In this document: positions 1 to 17,006 of the stretch, in pieces
Position numbering within the stretch: the first letter of the stretch is position 1
Layout: the number at the start of each line of letters is the position of its first letter
Origin: Citrus sinensis
Lineage: Eukaryota; Streptophyta; Magnoliopsida; Sapindales; Rutaceae
DNA: 64,000 nucleotides
Reading direction: 5' to 3'
Assembly (NCBI RefSeq): GCF_022201045.2
Contig: NC_068559.1
Coordinates: 23,753,501-23,817,500, forward strand
Program-made: the position numbers and the translations under genes
The notes under the pieces: generated by a model
Told to the model about the DNA's origin: nothing
The model's database searches: none
The model's input: the letters and a program-made list of their open reading frames with translations, nothing else

Positions 1-443
1 GTAGACGATTTTTTGGATTCCATCACAGCCTCTAAAATTTTAAACCTGAAAATCATATCGATATGTAGATGTAACAATATTGAATAAAAAGTTCTCTCTT
101 CATAACAATATTGAAATTCTCTCGTAAGCCATTTTCAAATCATATTCACAACAAATTTTGGAAGTAATTATATTAAATTTGAAACTCTTAACGGTCGGCA
201 GGGGCCCAGGGCCCTGACATTAAACTGTATTAGAAGGTTAATTTGGTCCACTTACCATCCAGCTATTGGCCGCCATGTGGGTTTTATTGGGCTTCCATAG
301 GCTGGCCAATATTCCAGATGTGGGCCTAAGGTTAGTGACGGCGAAAATGGAAGAAAGCAAACGCTGCGTTTTGACTGTCCCATTACGCGGAACAAAAAGA
401 AAGGAAAAGCATCGATCAGCATACGGCGACACATACATCAAAC
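1..443. other. Intergenic and 5' leader region of the DTW gene
   Basis: AT-rich DNA with no convincing gene up to about 240. From about 260 base composition becomes mixed and the stretch leads into the start codon at 444, so it probably holds the promoter and 5' UTR of the DTW-domain gene. An open frame from 266 runs into the DTW gene in another frame; its protein is low-complexity Pro/His/Arg and I treat it as a by-product of the C-rich coding strand. Confidence 0.5.
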
Positions 444-1178
444 ATGGAATCAGACGACCCCAGCAGCAGAAGCAACTCGCCGCCGCCTCAGCGCCGCCGG
501 ATATGCGGCAACTGCGACCGTCCACAGGCAGTATGTCTCTGCCACGTCCTCCCCACCACACCGATCACCACCAACACAAGAATCCTAATCATCCACCACC
601 CACACGAGGCCCACCACAAGCTCAACACGGCACGTCTCCTAACGAAATCCGTCCGCCACGTCACCACCCACCTCTCCCGCAAACTCCTCCACTCCCACCT
701 CACCGACCAATCCCCGTTCGCCACGATCTACCTCTTCCCACCATCCCCAACAACACCCGCAGTCACGCTATCGGATCTCAAACAGACGCTGAACAACCAC
801 GACAATGTACTCCTAATAGCGTTCGATGCCACGTGGAAGCACGCGAAAGAGATGGTGAAGGCGAGCGAAGGGGTTCTGGAAAGTGTAGGAGCCATAAGGG
901 CTTGTTTGGATGTGGACGAGAATTTGACAGGTGGGAGCATTTACGACGACGAGTTGGTGCTAAGAAAAGAGCCGTTTAAGGGTTGCGTTAGTACTTTGGA
1001 AGCAGTGGCTAGGGTTTTGGGGGCAATTGAAGATAAAGGAGATGATATTGAGAGGGTTTTAATTGGGGTTTTGAGAGAGATGGTTAGGTTACAAGCTGGG
1101 TTTTTGAAGCCTGTCAAACTAAGGCCTAAACTGTTGAAAAAGAGCAAACAGAACGAAATGAAAACATTGCTTGAATGA
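444..1178 (+). CDS. DTW domain protein, tRNA-uridine aminocarboxypropyltransferase (DTWD2/TapT-like)
   Basis: Intronless gene of 244 aa. DTW-domain (TapT) enzymes transfer the aminocarboxypropyl group of S-adenosylmethionine to uridine in tRNA, giving acp3U. Seen here: an N-terminal Cys cluster (C21, C24, C31, C33; CGNCDRP then CLC), HHPHE at 51-55 followed by NTA at 61-63, the signature D128-x-T130-W131 followed by KHAKEM, and a C-terminal VSTLEAVARVL block; all are family hallmarks in the expected order. Length is normal for a short plant DTWD2 protein. The ATG at 444 precedes a short Ser/Pro-rich head and is the first Met before the Cys cluster. The 5' half is strikingly C-rich while the 3' half is ordinary AT-rich plant coding sequence. 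A tail-to-tail partner, the Nudix gene, ends 133 bp downstream. The exact tRNA target cannot be read from sequence. Confidence 0.92.
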   Translation: MESDDPSSRSNSPPPQRRRICGNCDRPQAVCLCHVLPTTPITTNTRILIIHHPHEAHHKLNTARLLTKSVRHVTTHLSRKLLHSHLTDQSPFATIYLFPPSPTTPAVTLSDLKQTLNNHDNVLLIAFDATWKHAKEMVKASEGVLESVGAIRACLDVDENLTGGSIYDDELVLRKEPFKGCVSTLEAVARVLGAIEDKGDDIERVLIGVLREMVRLQAGFLKPVKLRPKLLKKSKQNEMKTLLE

Positions 1179-1311
1179 ATGAGTTTTCGTTGTTTTCATT
1201 CCTCTCAGGTGTAAGATTTGAAAACTAGGTAATAATATAGAATACATGGCATAAAAATGTTGAATGAGCTTGACAATGTAGCAACAGAAGCAATCTCTAA
1301 TATCAAATTAT

Positions 1312-5770
<4,459 letters not shown>

Positions 5771-6558
5771 TAGGGATGGCAATGGGGAGGGGAGGGGACC
5801 AATCTCCCCGTACGCATCCCCGATATTTTGCATATGTCCCCATCCCCGTCAGAATTGCTTGAAAGAATCATCATCCTCTCCCTGAATAATAACAGGGGAT
5901 CCCCGAATAACTAATACATATTTTTTTATTTTGAGTTAATTATATTAAAATAAAAAATTCAAACAAAAGTAAAGTTCGAAAGATATTTTACATTAACATT
6001 GATCCATTATAAAAGTCACATGCAAAATACAAATTATCAAAATAATTATCTTTGTCAATCTTCATAATCCTAGAATAAAAAGTAAAAGAATTTACTTTTA
6101 TATCGACAATAAAATAAATGAAATAAATGTAGATACTTAATTAATATTTTTAATAAAACAAAACTAAAATTAAAACAAAATTTTTGGGCTAATAGAATCT
6201 ACCCGACCTTTTTAATGTCCTAAATAAAAATTTAAGACTTTAATTAGTTAATTAAGCCTAAAAGTTTAATAATATAAATATTTTGATATTTGTTACTTTT
6301 ACCAATATTTATAATTTTATTATTTATTTACTAGTAATTTTAAAAAATAAAATTAAAAATTAAAAATTAAAATGGGAAATGGGGAGGGGATGAGATTCTA
6401 CCTCATCCCCGCCCCTTCTCCAAATAAGAAACTGGGTAAAAAAATTTTTTCATCCATTCCCCGAATAAAAAATTGGGTATAGAATTATCTCCGTACCCTA
6501 TCCGATTGGAAAAAATTTTCGAGAGTATCCCTCTCCGTAGGAATTTTTGTAATCCCTC
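5771..6558. mobile_element. Non-autonomous hAT-type transposon (788 bp) with 8-bp target-site duplication
   Basis: The element is bounded by a perfect 8-bp direct repeat, ACGAAAAG, at 5763-5770 and 6559-6566; 8-bp duplications are the hAT hallmark. The left end reads TAGGGATGGCAATGGGGAGG and the right end, on the opposite strand, GAGGGATTACAAAAATTCC, so the terminal inverted repeats are short and diverged (shared AGGGAT..CAA). G-rich/C-rich subterminal blocks flank an AT-rich interior (GGGGAGGGG near 5790; CCCCGCCCC near 6405). No transposase is encoded, so movement would have needed one in trans. It lies in the PPC4 upstream region. Confidence 0.8.
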
Positions 6559-6566
6559 ACGAAAAG

Positions 6567-7195
6567 ATACTTTAAGCTATTGTTTAAAAAAAAAGAAGAA
6601 ATCTATGGTTTAAATAATAATAATAATAAAATAAGCTATGCTAGGTGAAAAGAAAATTTTCCTAATTTGATATATGCAAAGAATCTCGCGGAATGATCCT
6701 TTGTAACTCCACAGAATCCGATAGCACCTTGTTCTTATCTTGGGCAAAAGAAAATTATTAATATTTTCTAAAGTAACATTTTTTTTATTTAACTTTTCAG
6801 CTGCAGAGCTGCCAGTCATGAGTGTCAACGACGAGGAGGTAAAGAAACGAACAAAAATGCTTCGCAACAAACCCTCAGTGATGGCCACGCGGGCAATCTT
6901 GATTCGATGTTCGTTATACAAAATTTAGAAAATTATTAAAATATGTAGTTGGACCCCGCATTATTAACAGAAAAACTATTTCGCAATCGTACGAACACAG
7001 AGAGAGGAGAGAGTCTCCCTCCTTCTCTGCCACTACTACAACCACGTCACGATACAATACAACACAACACAATACACACCACTGTCTATTCTTATTCTCA
7101 AATCAGAAATCATAAAACACATTTTCTCTGGCTCGTTTTTTGTATTTTGGTCTTCATAATCTCTCACACTCGGCGGCGGCGTCGTTTTAGGAACA
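6567..7195 (+). promoter_or_regulatory. Proximal upstream region and 5' UTR of PPC4
   Basis: About 630 bp between the hAT element and the PPC4 start codon. Base composition rises from about 6800, and a pyrimidine-rich, CACAA-rich leader (about 7010-7190) precedes the ATG, typical of a plant 5' UTR. I see no clear TATA box at a decisive distance. An open frame at 6740-6928 is short and unrecognised. Confidence 0.45.
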
Positions 7196-10100
7196 ATGAC
7201 GGACACAACGGACGACATAGCGGAGGAGATATCGTTCCAGAGCTTTGATGATGACTGTAAGCTGCTCGGAAATCTCTTAAACGATGTGTTGCAAAGAGAA
7301 GTTGGAAGCGAGTCCATGGAAAGAGTCGAGCGCACTCGTGTCCTCGCTCAGGTCTCTCTCCTTTTCTTAACATTTTTTCCTTCTTCCTCTCTATTTTTTT
7401 TTTTTTTTTTTTGTGTTGGAGGAATGATGGATGACTCGATATTTATGATGCAGTGAACGGTCTTAGATTTTAAAATATTTTTGAGTTAATAGTTACTTAT
7501 ATTTTCATTTTTCCGATTATAGGTGTCGTCTGTTAGTTTTTTCATTTTAATTTTTTCTCTGTTATTGCTTTTGTGATTTTGCTCGTTTGTTGAAGAACCC
7601 GATCGGGATATTCTTAGAAAAATGAAAATGAAACGTAAAAGAGTTTTTTATATATTCTTATTTTTTGTTTTAAATAAAAAGTGAGGGTGTCCACTTTGCT
7701 TATCTGTTAATTTTGTCATCAGATGAATTGATTCGATGATTTCATATTATATTTATTATATTTTCTCTTTTTTCTTCCATCGTTATTATGTAATTTTCTC
7801 GTTCTGTCCGTTTGATTGCCGAGATAATATGAAGGATGAAATAGTTATTGTATCTCATCATTATTAGTTTTCCTTGCCAAACTAAATATGTACAACCTTT
7901 TTTTTGTTTTTCATTATTTTTTTATTCTTGGAAAAGTCTGTTGTCTGTAACATAATATCATTTCCATTTTGACATTCTCTTTGTAAGCAAAGAGATTACC
8001 AATTGAGAATGAAACTATTTTTGGTATTATAGAGTGCTTGTACCATGCGGTTGTCGGGGATTGAGGACACTGCAGAGCTGCTCGAGAAGCAGCTTGCATC
8101 GGAAATATCCAAAATGACACTAGAGGAAGCATTAATACTAGCTCGTGCTTTCAGTCATTACCTCAATTTAATGGGAATTGCCGAGACCCATCACAGGTAA
8201 TTATACTTAGGAATCCATTTGATCAAATTGTTTCAATTTCTATTATCTCATCATGTTATTGCTAACAAGTAATGTGGTTTTCTTTAAATGTTTTTATAGT
8301 TCTTTTGGTCTAATGTTTAATTGTGAAAGACTTAGCTCCATTTTGTTTTTTGTAAGCTAAGGAGGAAAGTGCGCAGAGCATTAAGGCCCTGTTTGGTATT
8401 GAGTTTGCGCAGCTGTAGCTTTAAGCTACAGTAATTAAAATGTTTGGTGAGCACTAGCTGTCATGGCTTGGAAGTTGAGTTAATGTGATCCTACAATTAT
8501 TTGATGAAAAACTTAGAATATCTTTTTTTTTTTTCAAAATTATTATCTAAAAGTATATCTACTACATACCATCAACTTATATTTCATATTACAATTTTTT
8601 ATTTCCATAGCAGTTGTGGTTTAAAAGTTATAGCATCTCAGTGCCAAATAGGGCCTAAGTCATTAGCTCCTTACTTTCTTTCCTTAGTAAACCTTTTCAC
8701 TTTCGATTTACGCTTTGGCAATTCTTTCTACCACATGGTTTAGGAATCCAACTGCAGTAACTTCTGCCTTAGCTTAAAATTTATGTCAAAACTGAAATAC
8801 CTTCTGGTAACGAGCAAGTGCTCTGGAAATTCACATAATTTCCTTTATTACGTTTTATACCCACTATATTGATCTTCTGGATATATAAAACTTTTTGCAG
8901 GGTTCGTAAGTCACGAAATGTCGCTCATTTGTCAAAATCTTGTGACGACATTTTCAGTAAGCTAGTGCAGGGTGGAATTTCTCCAGATGAGCTTTATGAC
9001 ACTGTCTGCAAGCAGGTATTTTTATTATTTTTTCTCCTTTTTCAAATTCTATTTTTCTCTCTTAAGTCAAAGTATATTTACGAGGCTTACTTATCTTGTT
9101 CGCTAATATCAAATAAACATGTTCTTTTGGTTAGCTTTATATTTCTTCTTAGTTGCCAAATGGAGCACAATGTAGTTGAAATTTTTAATTGTTGGCACAT
9201 TATCTATTCATTCAATTTTCTATAATGTGTTCTTTAAATTCTTGTTGGTGTAGGAGGTTGAAATTGTTCTTACAGCACATCCCACCCAAATTAATAGACG
9301 TACCTTACAATACAAACACCTCAGACTTTCTGTAAGCGTGTTTATATTTTTCATGATGAAGTTTTAAATAATTAAAATTTGTGATAACGCAATACCTCTC
9401 TAAATCTGAACCTGCCAACCTGGCCTTTCTTGCAGCATCTTTTAGATTACAACGATCGACCTGATCTTGGTCATGAAGATCGAGAAATGCAAATAGAAGA
9501 TATGGTACTGTTTTTTTCCACTGAAGCAAATTCCTGCCTTGCCTTTCTTACACATGGACAAGTTTTTCATTCAGATTTATTGTGGGAACGGGGGATCTCT
9601 ATATGGTCAAGTTGAAATATGCTGTTTTATCTGTCTGTGATTCGTGATTCATGATTCATTCTGGCTGGTATTTGTAGATGAGAGAGATAACTTCAGTATG
9701 GCAGACAGATGAGCTTAGACGCCACAAACCTACACCAGTAGATGAAGCTAGGGCTGGTAATCTATTTGTCTTCTGGATGTGTCACAAAATGCTGGTTCTT
9801 GTCCTCTGTAGATTTGTGTTTATATACATTCTGTGATTATTTTGTTTTTTATATATCAGGCTTGAACATTGTGGAGCAATCCCTTTGGAAAGCTGTACCT
9901 CATTATCTACGTCGTGTCAGCAATGCTCTAAAAAAGGTTTATCCTTCGTTTGGGTTTGAAGTTGTCAGTTTTTCTTTCTGCATATATGGTCTTCAATACC
10001 CTTCATATTCTCATATTATTTTGCTCTTTCAGCATACAGGAAAGCCTCTTCCATTAACTTGTGCACCAATAAGGTTCGGGTCTTGGATGGGAGGTGATAG

Positions 10101-13100
10101 AGATGGAAATCCAAATGTGACAGCTAAGGTGAGGCATTTCAAAATGTTTGCTCTTTACCTGGGTTGAGTTAAAATCTCCACTATTGACAAAATAATCTGA
10201 AATGACAAATATTCTAAAACTCTTGTGGTAGAATAATTCATGACTTTGCTATCATCTAGATGATACAAGCATTTGTTACATTTGTGAGTAATCCAGGTTG
10301 AAAAAGCGCTAAGGCAATAGCTTGAGGCACCCCAATAGTTATATTGAAATGAACTTATTGTTGCAGTGTGCTGTTCCTATCGGGTTCAGGATGTCATTAA
10401 CTGGTTAATTTTTACTGTTTCAGGTCACAAGAGATGTCTCGCTTTTATCTAGGTGGATGGCCATTGATCTCTACATTCGGGAAGTTGATAGCCTTAGATT
10501 TGAGCTATCCATGAACCGATGCAGTGACAGAATGTCAAGACTGGCACACGACATTCTTGAAAGAGGTTTTATCTAGCATACTAAGTTAATATGATGCCTT
10601 GACTGAGTACACAATGAAAAGTGTCATTGTTATTTGATTTCATGCTCATCTTTATGGTAAATGATGGCTGACAAATATTTATCTTTCATGACTAGTTATT
10701 ACGGTGTAATATGACCTTATCTGTCAGCTTTAAGCATTAAGGTTTAGTTGTTCCTCTAGTATTAAGAGTCTATTTGACTGAGAGGTCTTGTGTTCATAAT
10801 CCCTTGTTATATGCTGCAAAATAAGAGTGAAGACAGGAGTCTGCCTTTGAATCTGTGCAGAAATTTGTTGGATTATACACATTCTTGCATTTGTGGGCTG
10901 TGTTAAAAGTTTAAATATTACTGTGGGATATTGAGGTTAATTGCTACTCAACATTAGTGCACTTGAAAAATTATTTGAATTATTAGTTTATTAAAGTAAA
11001 GAAACATGTACTTAAAGCGTCAGAAGTCATAACTGTCAATTACACAGAATTATGAGAAAACTTTTTGCACCCATAAAACATTTCAAGTTTTTTTTTTTCA
11101 TAAGTCATTATGATAGAAGCTGGGAATAACACGAATCAAATATTGCATCACCTAGTGATTCTATCCCCAATTTTGTGAACTCCTGGTACCAAACTTATAT
11201 TATTGGTGGCCATATGTTTCCTTAGAAACTTCGTCAGGGGATAGGCATGAGAGTTGGAACCAAGCGTTGAGCAGAAATCAGTTGAAGCATCATGGCCAAC
11301 AGGCTCCATCCCTTCCTACTCAACTTCCTGCAAGAGCTGATCTCCCCTCATGCACTGGTAAGGAAAAGCTGCTTTTGGAAATTCTCTTCCCCAAAAGATC
11401 GTGGTTTAATTTTGGGTAATAGAGAATCTTAATTATTTATTTTTTACAATATAGCTAGTTGGGAAATTTCTTTTCCAAAACCACTACTGAATCAACTTTT
11501 TTGTTCATATACTTGCTGTAGGAAATCAAATTTCATAACCTTTATTATATTTCTTTTTCAAATTTTCAGTCGACTATACGCATTGTTAAATTCATTTTAT
11601 GTTTCTTATGATCCTTGTAACTAATTGATTGAGGAATTCAATGTGGAAGGTTACATTATTAGGTTGATGGTTTCTCAATCTTTTTTTTTTTAAATTACTA
11701 TTAAATCAATATATATTTATTCTTGTCAAATGCGTTTTCAATTTTCTATAATCTATGGATAGTTTGACTAAGAAATTCAATGTGAAATTTTACATTATTA
11801 TGTTCAGGTTTCTAATAGCCTTGTCAAATCATATGGTTAACCAATGCATTACTCCAACAAAATTTATAATGGGATATGAAACTAATTTGAGATTTTAGGA
11901 CATTAGTTTATTATTTTTCTCCCAATGTATGTAACGTTTTTGCACAGTCTACATTTTCTTCATACACACTATCTGCAATTATGGCACTTTTTCTTTTTAT
12001 CATTTGGTTTGTGAAAATAGTTCAACTATGAACGATGTTTTAGTTCAGTTTTTTCTTTGATCTGCATGATCAACCATTCCTTAACTTTCCCTTTTGCAGA
12101 ATGCAATGACGGAGGATCACACTATCCCAAGCTAGAGTTGCCTGTGACTGATTACATTCCATTAAGTGGCCAGGTAAAGCATCTCGCAGGATACTGAGGT
12201 TCATTAGAAACTTTTGATTACTTAAAATTTGCATTTGTTCTTCCTTTTTTCAATTCTTTTGAATTACATTGGTTGGTCAGGACTCTACTGGTCCAGAATC
12301 ACCATGCCAAAATGCTTGTAACAATACAAGCAAACCAGCTGCCAATGGAGACGGTGCTAGTTCTAACAGTTATCAGGCAGGGATATCATGTAATTCTTCT
12401 TTCGCCTCTATGCCACTGCTTGCTCAGAGGAAAATATTTGCAGAATCTCAGATAGGAAGGTCCAGCTTCCAGAAGCTTTTGGAGCCAAGTCTGCCTCAAC
12501 GTTCTGGAATTGCTCCTTACAGAATTGTTCTCGGCAATGTGAAGGAAAAGGTATTGTTCCTTTTCTGAGCCAGTTCATACTTGTGTAATTATAAAAACTT
12601 AATAAAAATGTCAAGCTTGCATGAGAAGTGAATGGTGATATGATGATTTATGGCGAAGAAGAGGGATATCTGCCTCTATCTAGTGTAGCAGAGATGGTAA
12701 TTTTTCTCAAATATTGATTTCCTTTATAAGGGATGCAATCAGCGTTACTGGAAACTTACAATTTTTATTTTTTATTTTTTTAACAATGGAATTTACAGAC
12801 CTGGAAATCTGGTTGTTGGCTAAGTAAGAGATTCTATATTGCTTTTTAATAACCTATGTGGTTACACATCTTGAATTTTAGTCATATGATGGTGGTCCTT
12901 GTTGGATTATTCTGAAGCAAGTATGTTTAGATTACTCCAGGGCAACAAATGTCTTGAAGTTCTTCCTAAAATCCAAGATTATTCAACAGGTGTTTGAAAG
13001 ACAAGCATTTATTTATCATGTGTAACATAAAATGATAATATCGTATTTGAGTGGATTAAGGCTGTTGATATTTTCTAAATTCAGCGGTAGAATAAAAATT

Positions 13101-16100
13101 TAATTTTTCACACTGCTATTATGTAGATCTAGGAAATTGCATTTTTGCTTAGACAAAGAATTGGAGGGAAAGTATCAGTTATGTCTTTATTCTTGTGCAT
13201 CCATAATTGTGTGGCAGCTACTTGATCCACTACTTGCTCTCATTATTAACTCATGCTAAGGCCTCTTTTCTGACTTTTAATTGGCATTCTTTATACACAA
13301 CAAGAAAGTAATTGAGTGCATGATGTTCCATTATTCAGCTTATGAAGACAAGACGACGGCTGGAACTTCTTCTCGAGGATCTTCCTTGTGATTTTGATCC
13401 TTGGGATTACTATGAAACATTGGATCAACTGCTGGAGCCGTTGCTTCTATGCTATGAGTCACTGGTAATATATTCTCTCTTTTACAAATCAGCTGTTAAC
13501 AGCACATCCAACGGAGCTCTTATTATATTGTGATGTGAAATGGCAGCAATCATGTGGATCTGGGGTTCTGGCTGATGGTCGGCTCGGTGATCTTATTAGG
13601 AGAGTTGTCACCTTTGGAATGGTGTTGATGAAGCTTGACTTGCGTCAGGTGCTTTCTTAAGAATGTTTCCATCGACTTTCTGAAGGAAACCATTTTAACT
13701 GAGATTTTCAATGTATCAGGAATCTGGTAGACATGCTGAAGCGCTAGATGCAATTACGAGATATTTGGATATGGGTACATACAGTGAGTGGGACGAAGAC
13801 AAAAAACTGGAATTTCTAACGAGGGAGTTGAAAGGAAAGCGGCCTTTAGTTCCGCCTACTATTGAGGTAAGGTGTTTAGAAAATATTGCTGTTACTAACA
13901 AGTCTACAAATCAAAACTTATACATTTTTCATGGGACAATATATTTTCTCAGTCGATTACTTAGTAATATTAAAGAGAATAGTTCAAATGTTGGGTTCCA
14001 ATTGTTTGTCTTGTTATTGTATCTGTGGGGATTTATAACGTTGGAAGTTAATGATCTACAATTAATGAGGTCTAGTTTTAGTGAGAGATCATGGAGAAAA
14101 ACATTGTGCTTTAATTCAGTATAAACCTAGATAATGCATGAGTTGTTATGCACCTGAGGAAAAAGAAAGATTGCATTATGGTAAAACTAGTTTTGCCCCA
14201 TGAAGGTTGCGCTGTGATGTGTTTTTTTTGACTTTATGGTTCATGACCTGGAGTTTTTATCATGGTTGCACTATGTAAAGCATCTATGGAAGAAATTCTT
14301 GAGTAAATTGATTATCAAATAAGTAATCTATACTTTTTAAGTTGAGTTGGAATCTATATTTCCTTCCAGGATATTTAAACGAGATGGCATCAGAAGGGCC
14401 TGCACGTTTTCTACCTTCCCTCATTTTCTTTTCCTAATTTGGTTTAATGAATGCATGTCTCTAACTTCATTGGATCTTTTCAGGTTCCTTCTGATGTTAA
14501 AGAAGTCTTGGATACCTTCCGTGTTGCTGCTGAGCTAGGGAGTGATTCACTTGGGGCATACGTCATTTCTATGGCTTCTAATGTATACTCTGCTACCACT
14601 ACTGGGGTTTCTTTAAGTCATTTCAGTTAGTGAAATTTGGAAAAGAGCCTTTTTTCGTATTATGTAATATATATAGCATAGATGGTAAATTTAACTTGTG
14701 TTTGTTAATTGGCAGGCAAGTGATGTCCTTGCCGTAGAGCTTTTGCAGAAAGACGCCCGACTTGCTGTTAGTGGTGAGTTAGGGAGACCATGTCCTGGTG
14801 GAACGTAAGTTTACATTTCTGTTATACCTTAAACTTCTTGTACAAAATTTTTATTTTAATATTTGTTCATCATATGTTTATTGGAGCATGGGAATTGCAT
14901 CTATGTTTTTTGTGGCATCGAAAATACTGTCATGTATGGGAATATCAATTTAGGATTTTTCAGAAATGTATTAACCTATTATATACACTGTTAGTAACAT
15001 TATTTTGAATCATCAAATAATCTTACAGAAACCCTACTTTTCAATTCCCTGGGTTCAAATCCAGGACTCAATACCACTCCAGACTCATTGTAGGAGGGAA
15101 TGGTGCCACTAGTTTTAGATGTCTTTGGCACCAACTTTTATGTTACACAAGTGCGTGCAATGAACACACATTCACACTCACTTACATGAAAATATAAACT
15201 CATGTACCAAAATAATGTTGACATGAGGAATCATGATTTCTCTGCTTTTATACAGTTCATTTTCCTCACTAGGTGATTTAAAAATAAACATTAGGAAGGG
15301 CAGAATAACTTAACATACTATGGGTAACAGAGATCCTCATGAGGAAGAGGAAAGCACTGAGCTCTCTACTTTGCATGTTTGCAATAGCATGTTGAGTGAT
15401 GAATTTGATTATTTTAGCATGTCCTTGTGGAAATCTTCACATAATAATTACATGTGTATTCTCAACTGATTTATTTCTATCTTCGAATAGGCTACGTGTG
15501 GTTCCTCTGTTTGAGACTGTGACGGACTTGAGAGGAGCTGGTTTGGTGATCAGGAAATTGTTATCAATTGACTGGTATAGAAAGCACATTATAAAAAACC
15601 ATAACGGGCATCAAGAGGTATGTGTCCTGTGCAGAGAGTTTCTGGATTCAGTTATATGCAGATTCCATGGATATTGTGGATGTTACAGAGTTATCCTGGA
15701 CAGGTGATGGTTGGATATTCTGATTCTGGTAAAGATGCTGGACGCTTCACTGCTGCATGGGAACTATACAAAGCCCAAGAGGATGTTGTGGCTGCCTGCA
15801 ATGAGTTTGGTATTAAAGTGACTCTTTTCCATGGGCGAGGAGGGAGTATTGGCCGTGGTGGTGGCCCTACATATCTTGCCATTCAGTCTCAACCGCCTGG
15901 CTCTGTAATGGTGAGTTTTATGATAAAGCCTGTATATAAACTCAAAGTTAATTGTGGTCTCTTGATTTAAAATGGCTGGTACATATTGTTTTTAATATAG
16001 TGCGACTTGGAGTGCTAAAATTTTTGTGATCTGCTAATTTTAGTTTCTTCTAACCATGTGTGCTATCATTAACTTTCTTCAATAAGTATTAGAAGCTGTA

Positions 16101-17006
16101 ATTTAGTTTCTTGAAATTTAATTTTTTGTTAGAAAGATAGTCCTATAATACGTGACTTTGATGGCCACATTGAATTGGCAGGGAACACTTCGATCGACTG
16201 AGCAAGGGGAGATGGTGCAGGCCAAGTTTGGGTTGCCACAGACAGCTGTTAGACAGCTAGAGATATACACAACTGCTGTGCTGCTTGCAACCATGCGACC
16301 TCCTCAACCTCCTCGAGAAGAAAAATGGCGTAATCTCATGGAGGAGATCTCAAAAATTAGTTGCCAGAATTACCGGAGCACAGTCTATGAAAACCCAGAA
16401 TTCCTTGCCTACTTCAACGAGGCTACACCCCAGGCTGAACTAGGGTACCTTAATATAGGAAGCCGCCCCACAAGAAGAAAGAGCTCAACAGGAATTGGCC
16501 ATCTTCGAGCCATTCCATGGGTATTTGCATGGACCCAGACCAGGTTTGTCCTTCCAGCTTGGCTTGGAATCGGAGCAGGGCTGAAGGGTGTTTGTGACAA
16601 GGGAAATACTGAAGACTTGAAAGAAATGTATAAAGAATGGCCCTTTTTCCAGTCTACCATAGATCTTATAGAGATGGTTTTAGGGAAGGCAGACACTCAT
16701 ATAGCCAAGCGCTATGATGAAGTCCTTGTTTCAGAGAGTAGGCAAGAGCTTGGTGCTGAGCTAAGGAGGGAGCTCTTAACAACTGAGAAGTACGTACTTG
16801 TGGTTAGTGGGCATGAGAAGCTATCTGAGAATAACCGCAGTTTGAGGAGGCTGATTGAGAGCAGACTCCCATATCTCAATCCTATGAATATGTTGCAGGT
16901 GGAGATACTGAAGAGATTGAGACAGGATGATGATAACCATAAACTCAGAGATGCATTGCTCATCACTGTAAATGGAATAGCTGCTGGTATGAGGAACACA
17001 GGTTAA
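7196..17006 (+). CDS. PPC4: Bacterial-type phosphoenolpyruvate carboxylase (BTPC)
   Basis: Carboxylates phosphoenolpyruvate with bicarbonate to oxaloacetate and phosphate. Twenty exons: 7196-7351, 8033-8196, 8901-9015, 9254-9331, 9436-9504, 9678-9756, 9860-9936, 10033-10128, 10424-10565, 11226-11357, 12100-12173, 12281-12550, 13339-13464, 13547-13648, 13720-13866, 14484-14582, 14716-14804, 15491-15617, 15704-15910, 16182-17006. The sum is 3174 nt, 1057 aa, phases consistent. Catalytic blocks: TAHPTQ 152-157 (His154), [13 protein letters not shown] 261-273, [12 protein letters not shown] 717-728, [14 protein letters not shown] 756-769, C-terminal RNTG 1054-1057. Bacterial type is shown by the RNTG end (plant type ends QNTG), absence of the N-terminal phospho-Ser motif, and a Ser/Asn/Pro-rich insert at about 325-450, matching the disordered region of plant BTPCs. 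In castor, BTPC forms Class-2 complexes with plant-type PEPC and is phosphorylated in this insert; [10 protein letters not shown] at 454-463 is a conserved block beside it. Intron 2 carries a MITE. Confidence 0.96.
8385..8655. mobile_element. Tourist-like (PIF/Harbinger) MITE in PPC4 intron 2
   Basis: A 271-bp element flanked by the 3-bp duplication TAA (8382-8384 and 8656-8658), as expected for PIF/Harbinger. The left end is GGCCCTGTTTGGTATTGAG and the right end, reverse-complemented, GGCCCTATTTGGCACTGAG, matching at 16 of 19 positions. The interior is AT-rich with no transposase. It lies wholly inside intron 2 of PPC4, away from splice sites, and is spliced out with it. Confidence 0.85.

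Noticed and set aside
266-979. A 237-codon open frame overlapping the DTW gene
   Set aside because: Translation is low-complexity Pro/His/Arg with no domain; the overlapping frame has all DTW-family motifs.
15052-15062. Possible tRNA gene at the exact B-box
   Set aside because: No cloverleaf, no A-box at tRNA spacing and no acceptor stem were seen.
16409-16999. Antisense open frames over PPC4 exon 20
   Set aside because: They lie opposite a highly conserved PEPC coding exon and have no recognisable motifs.
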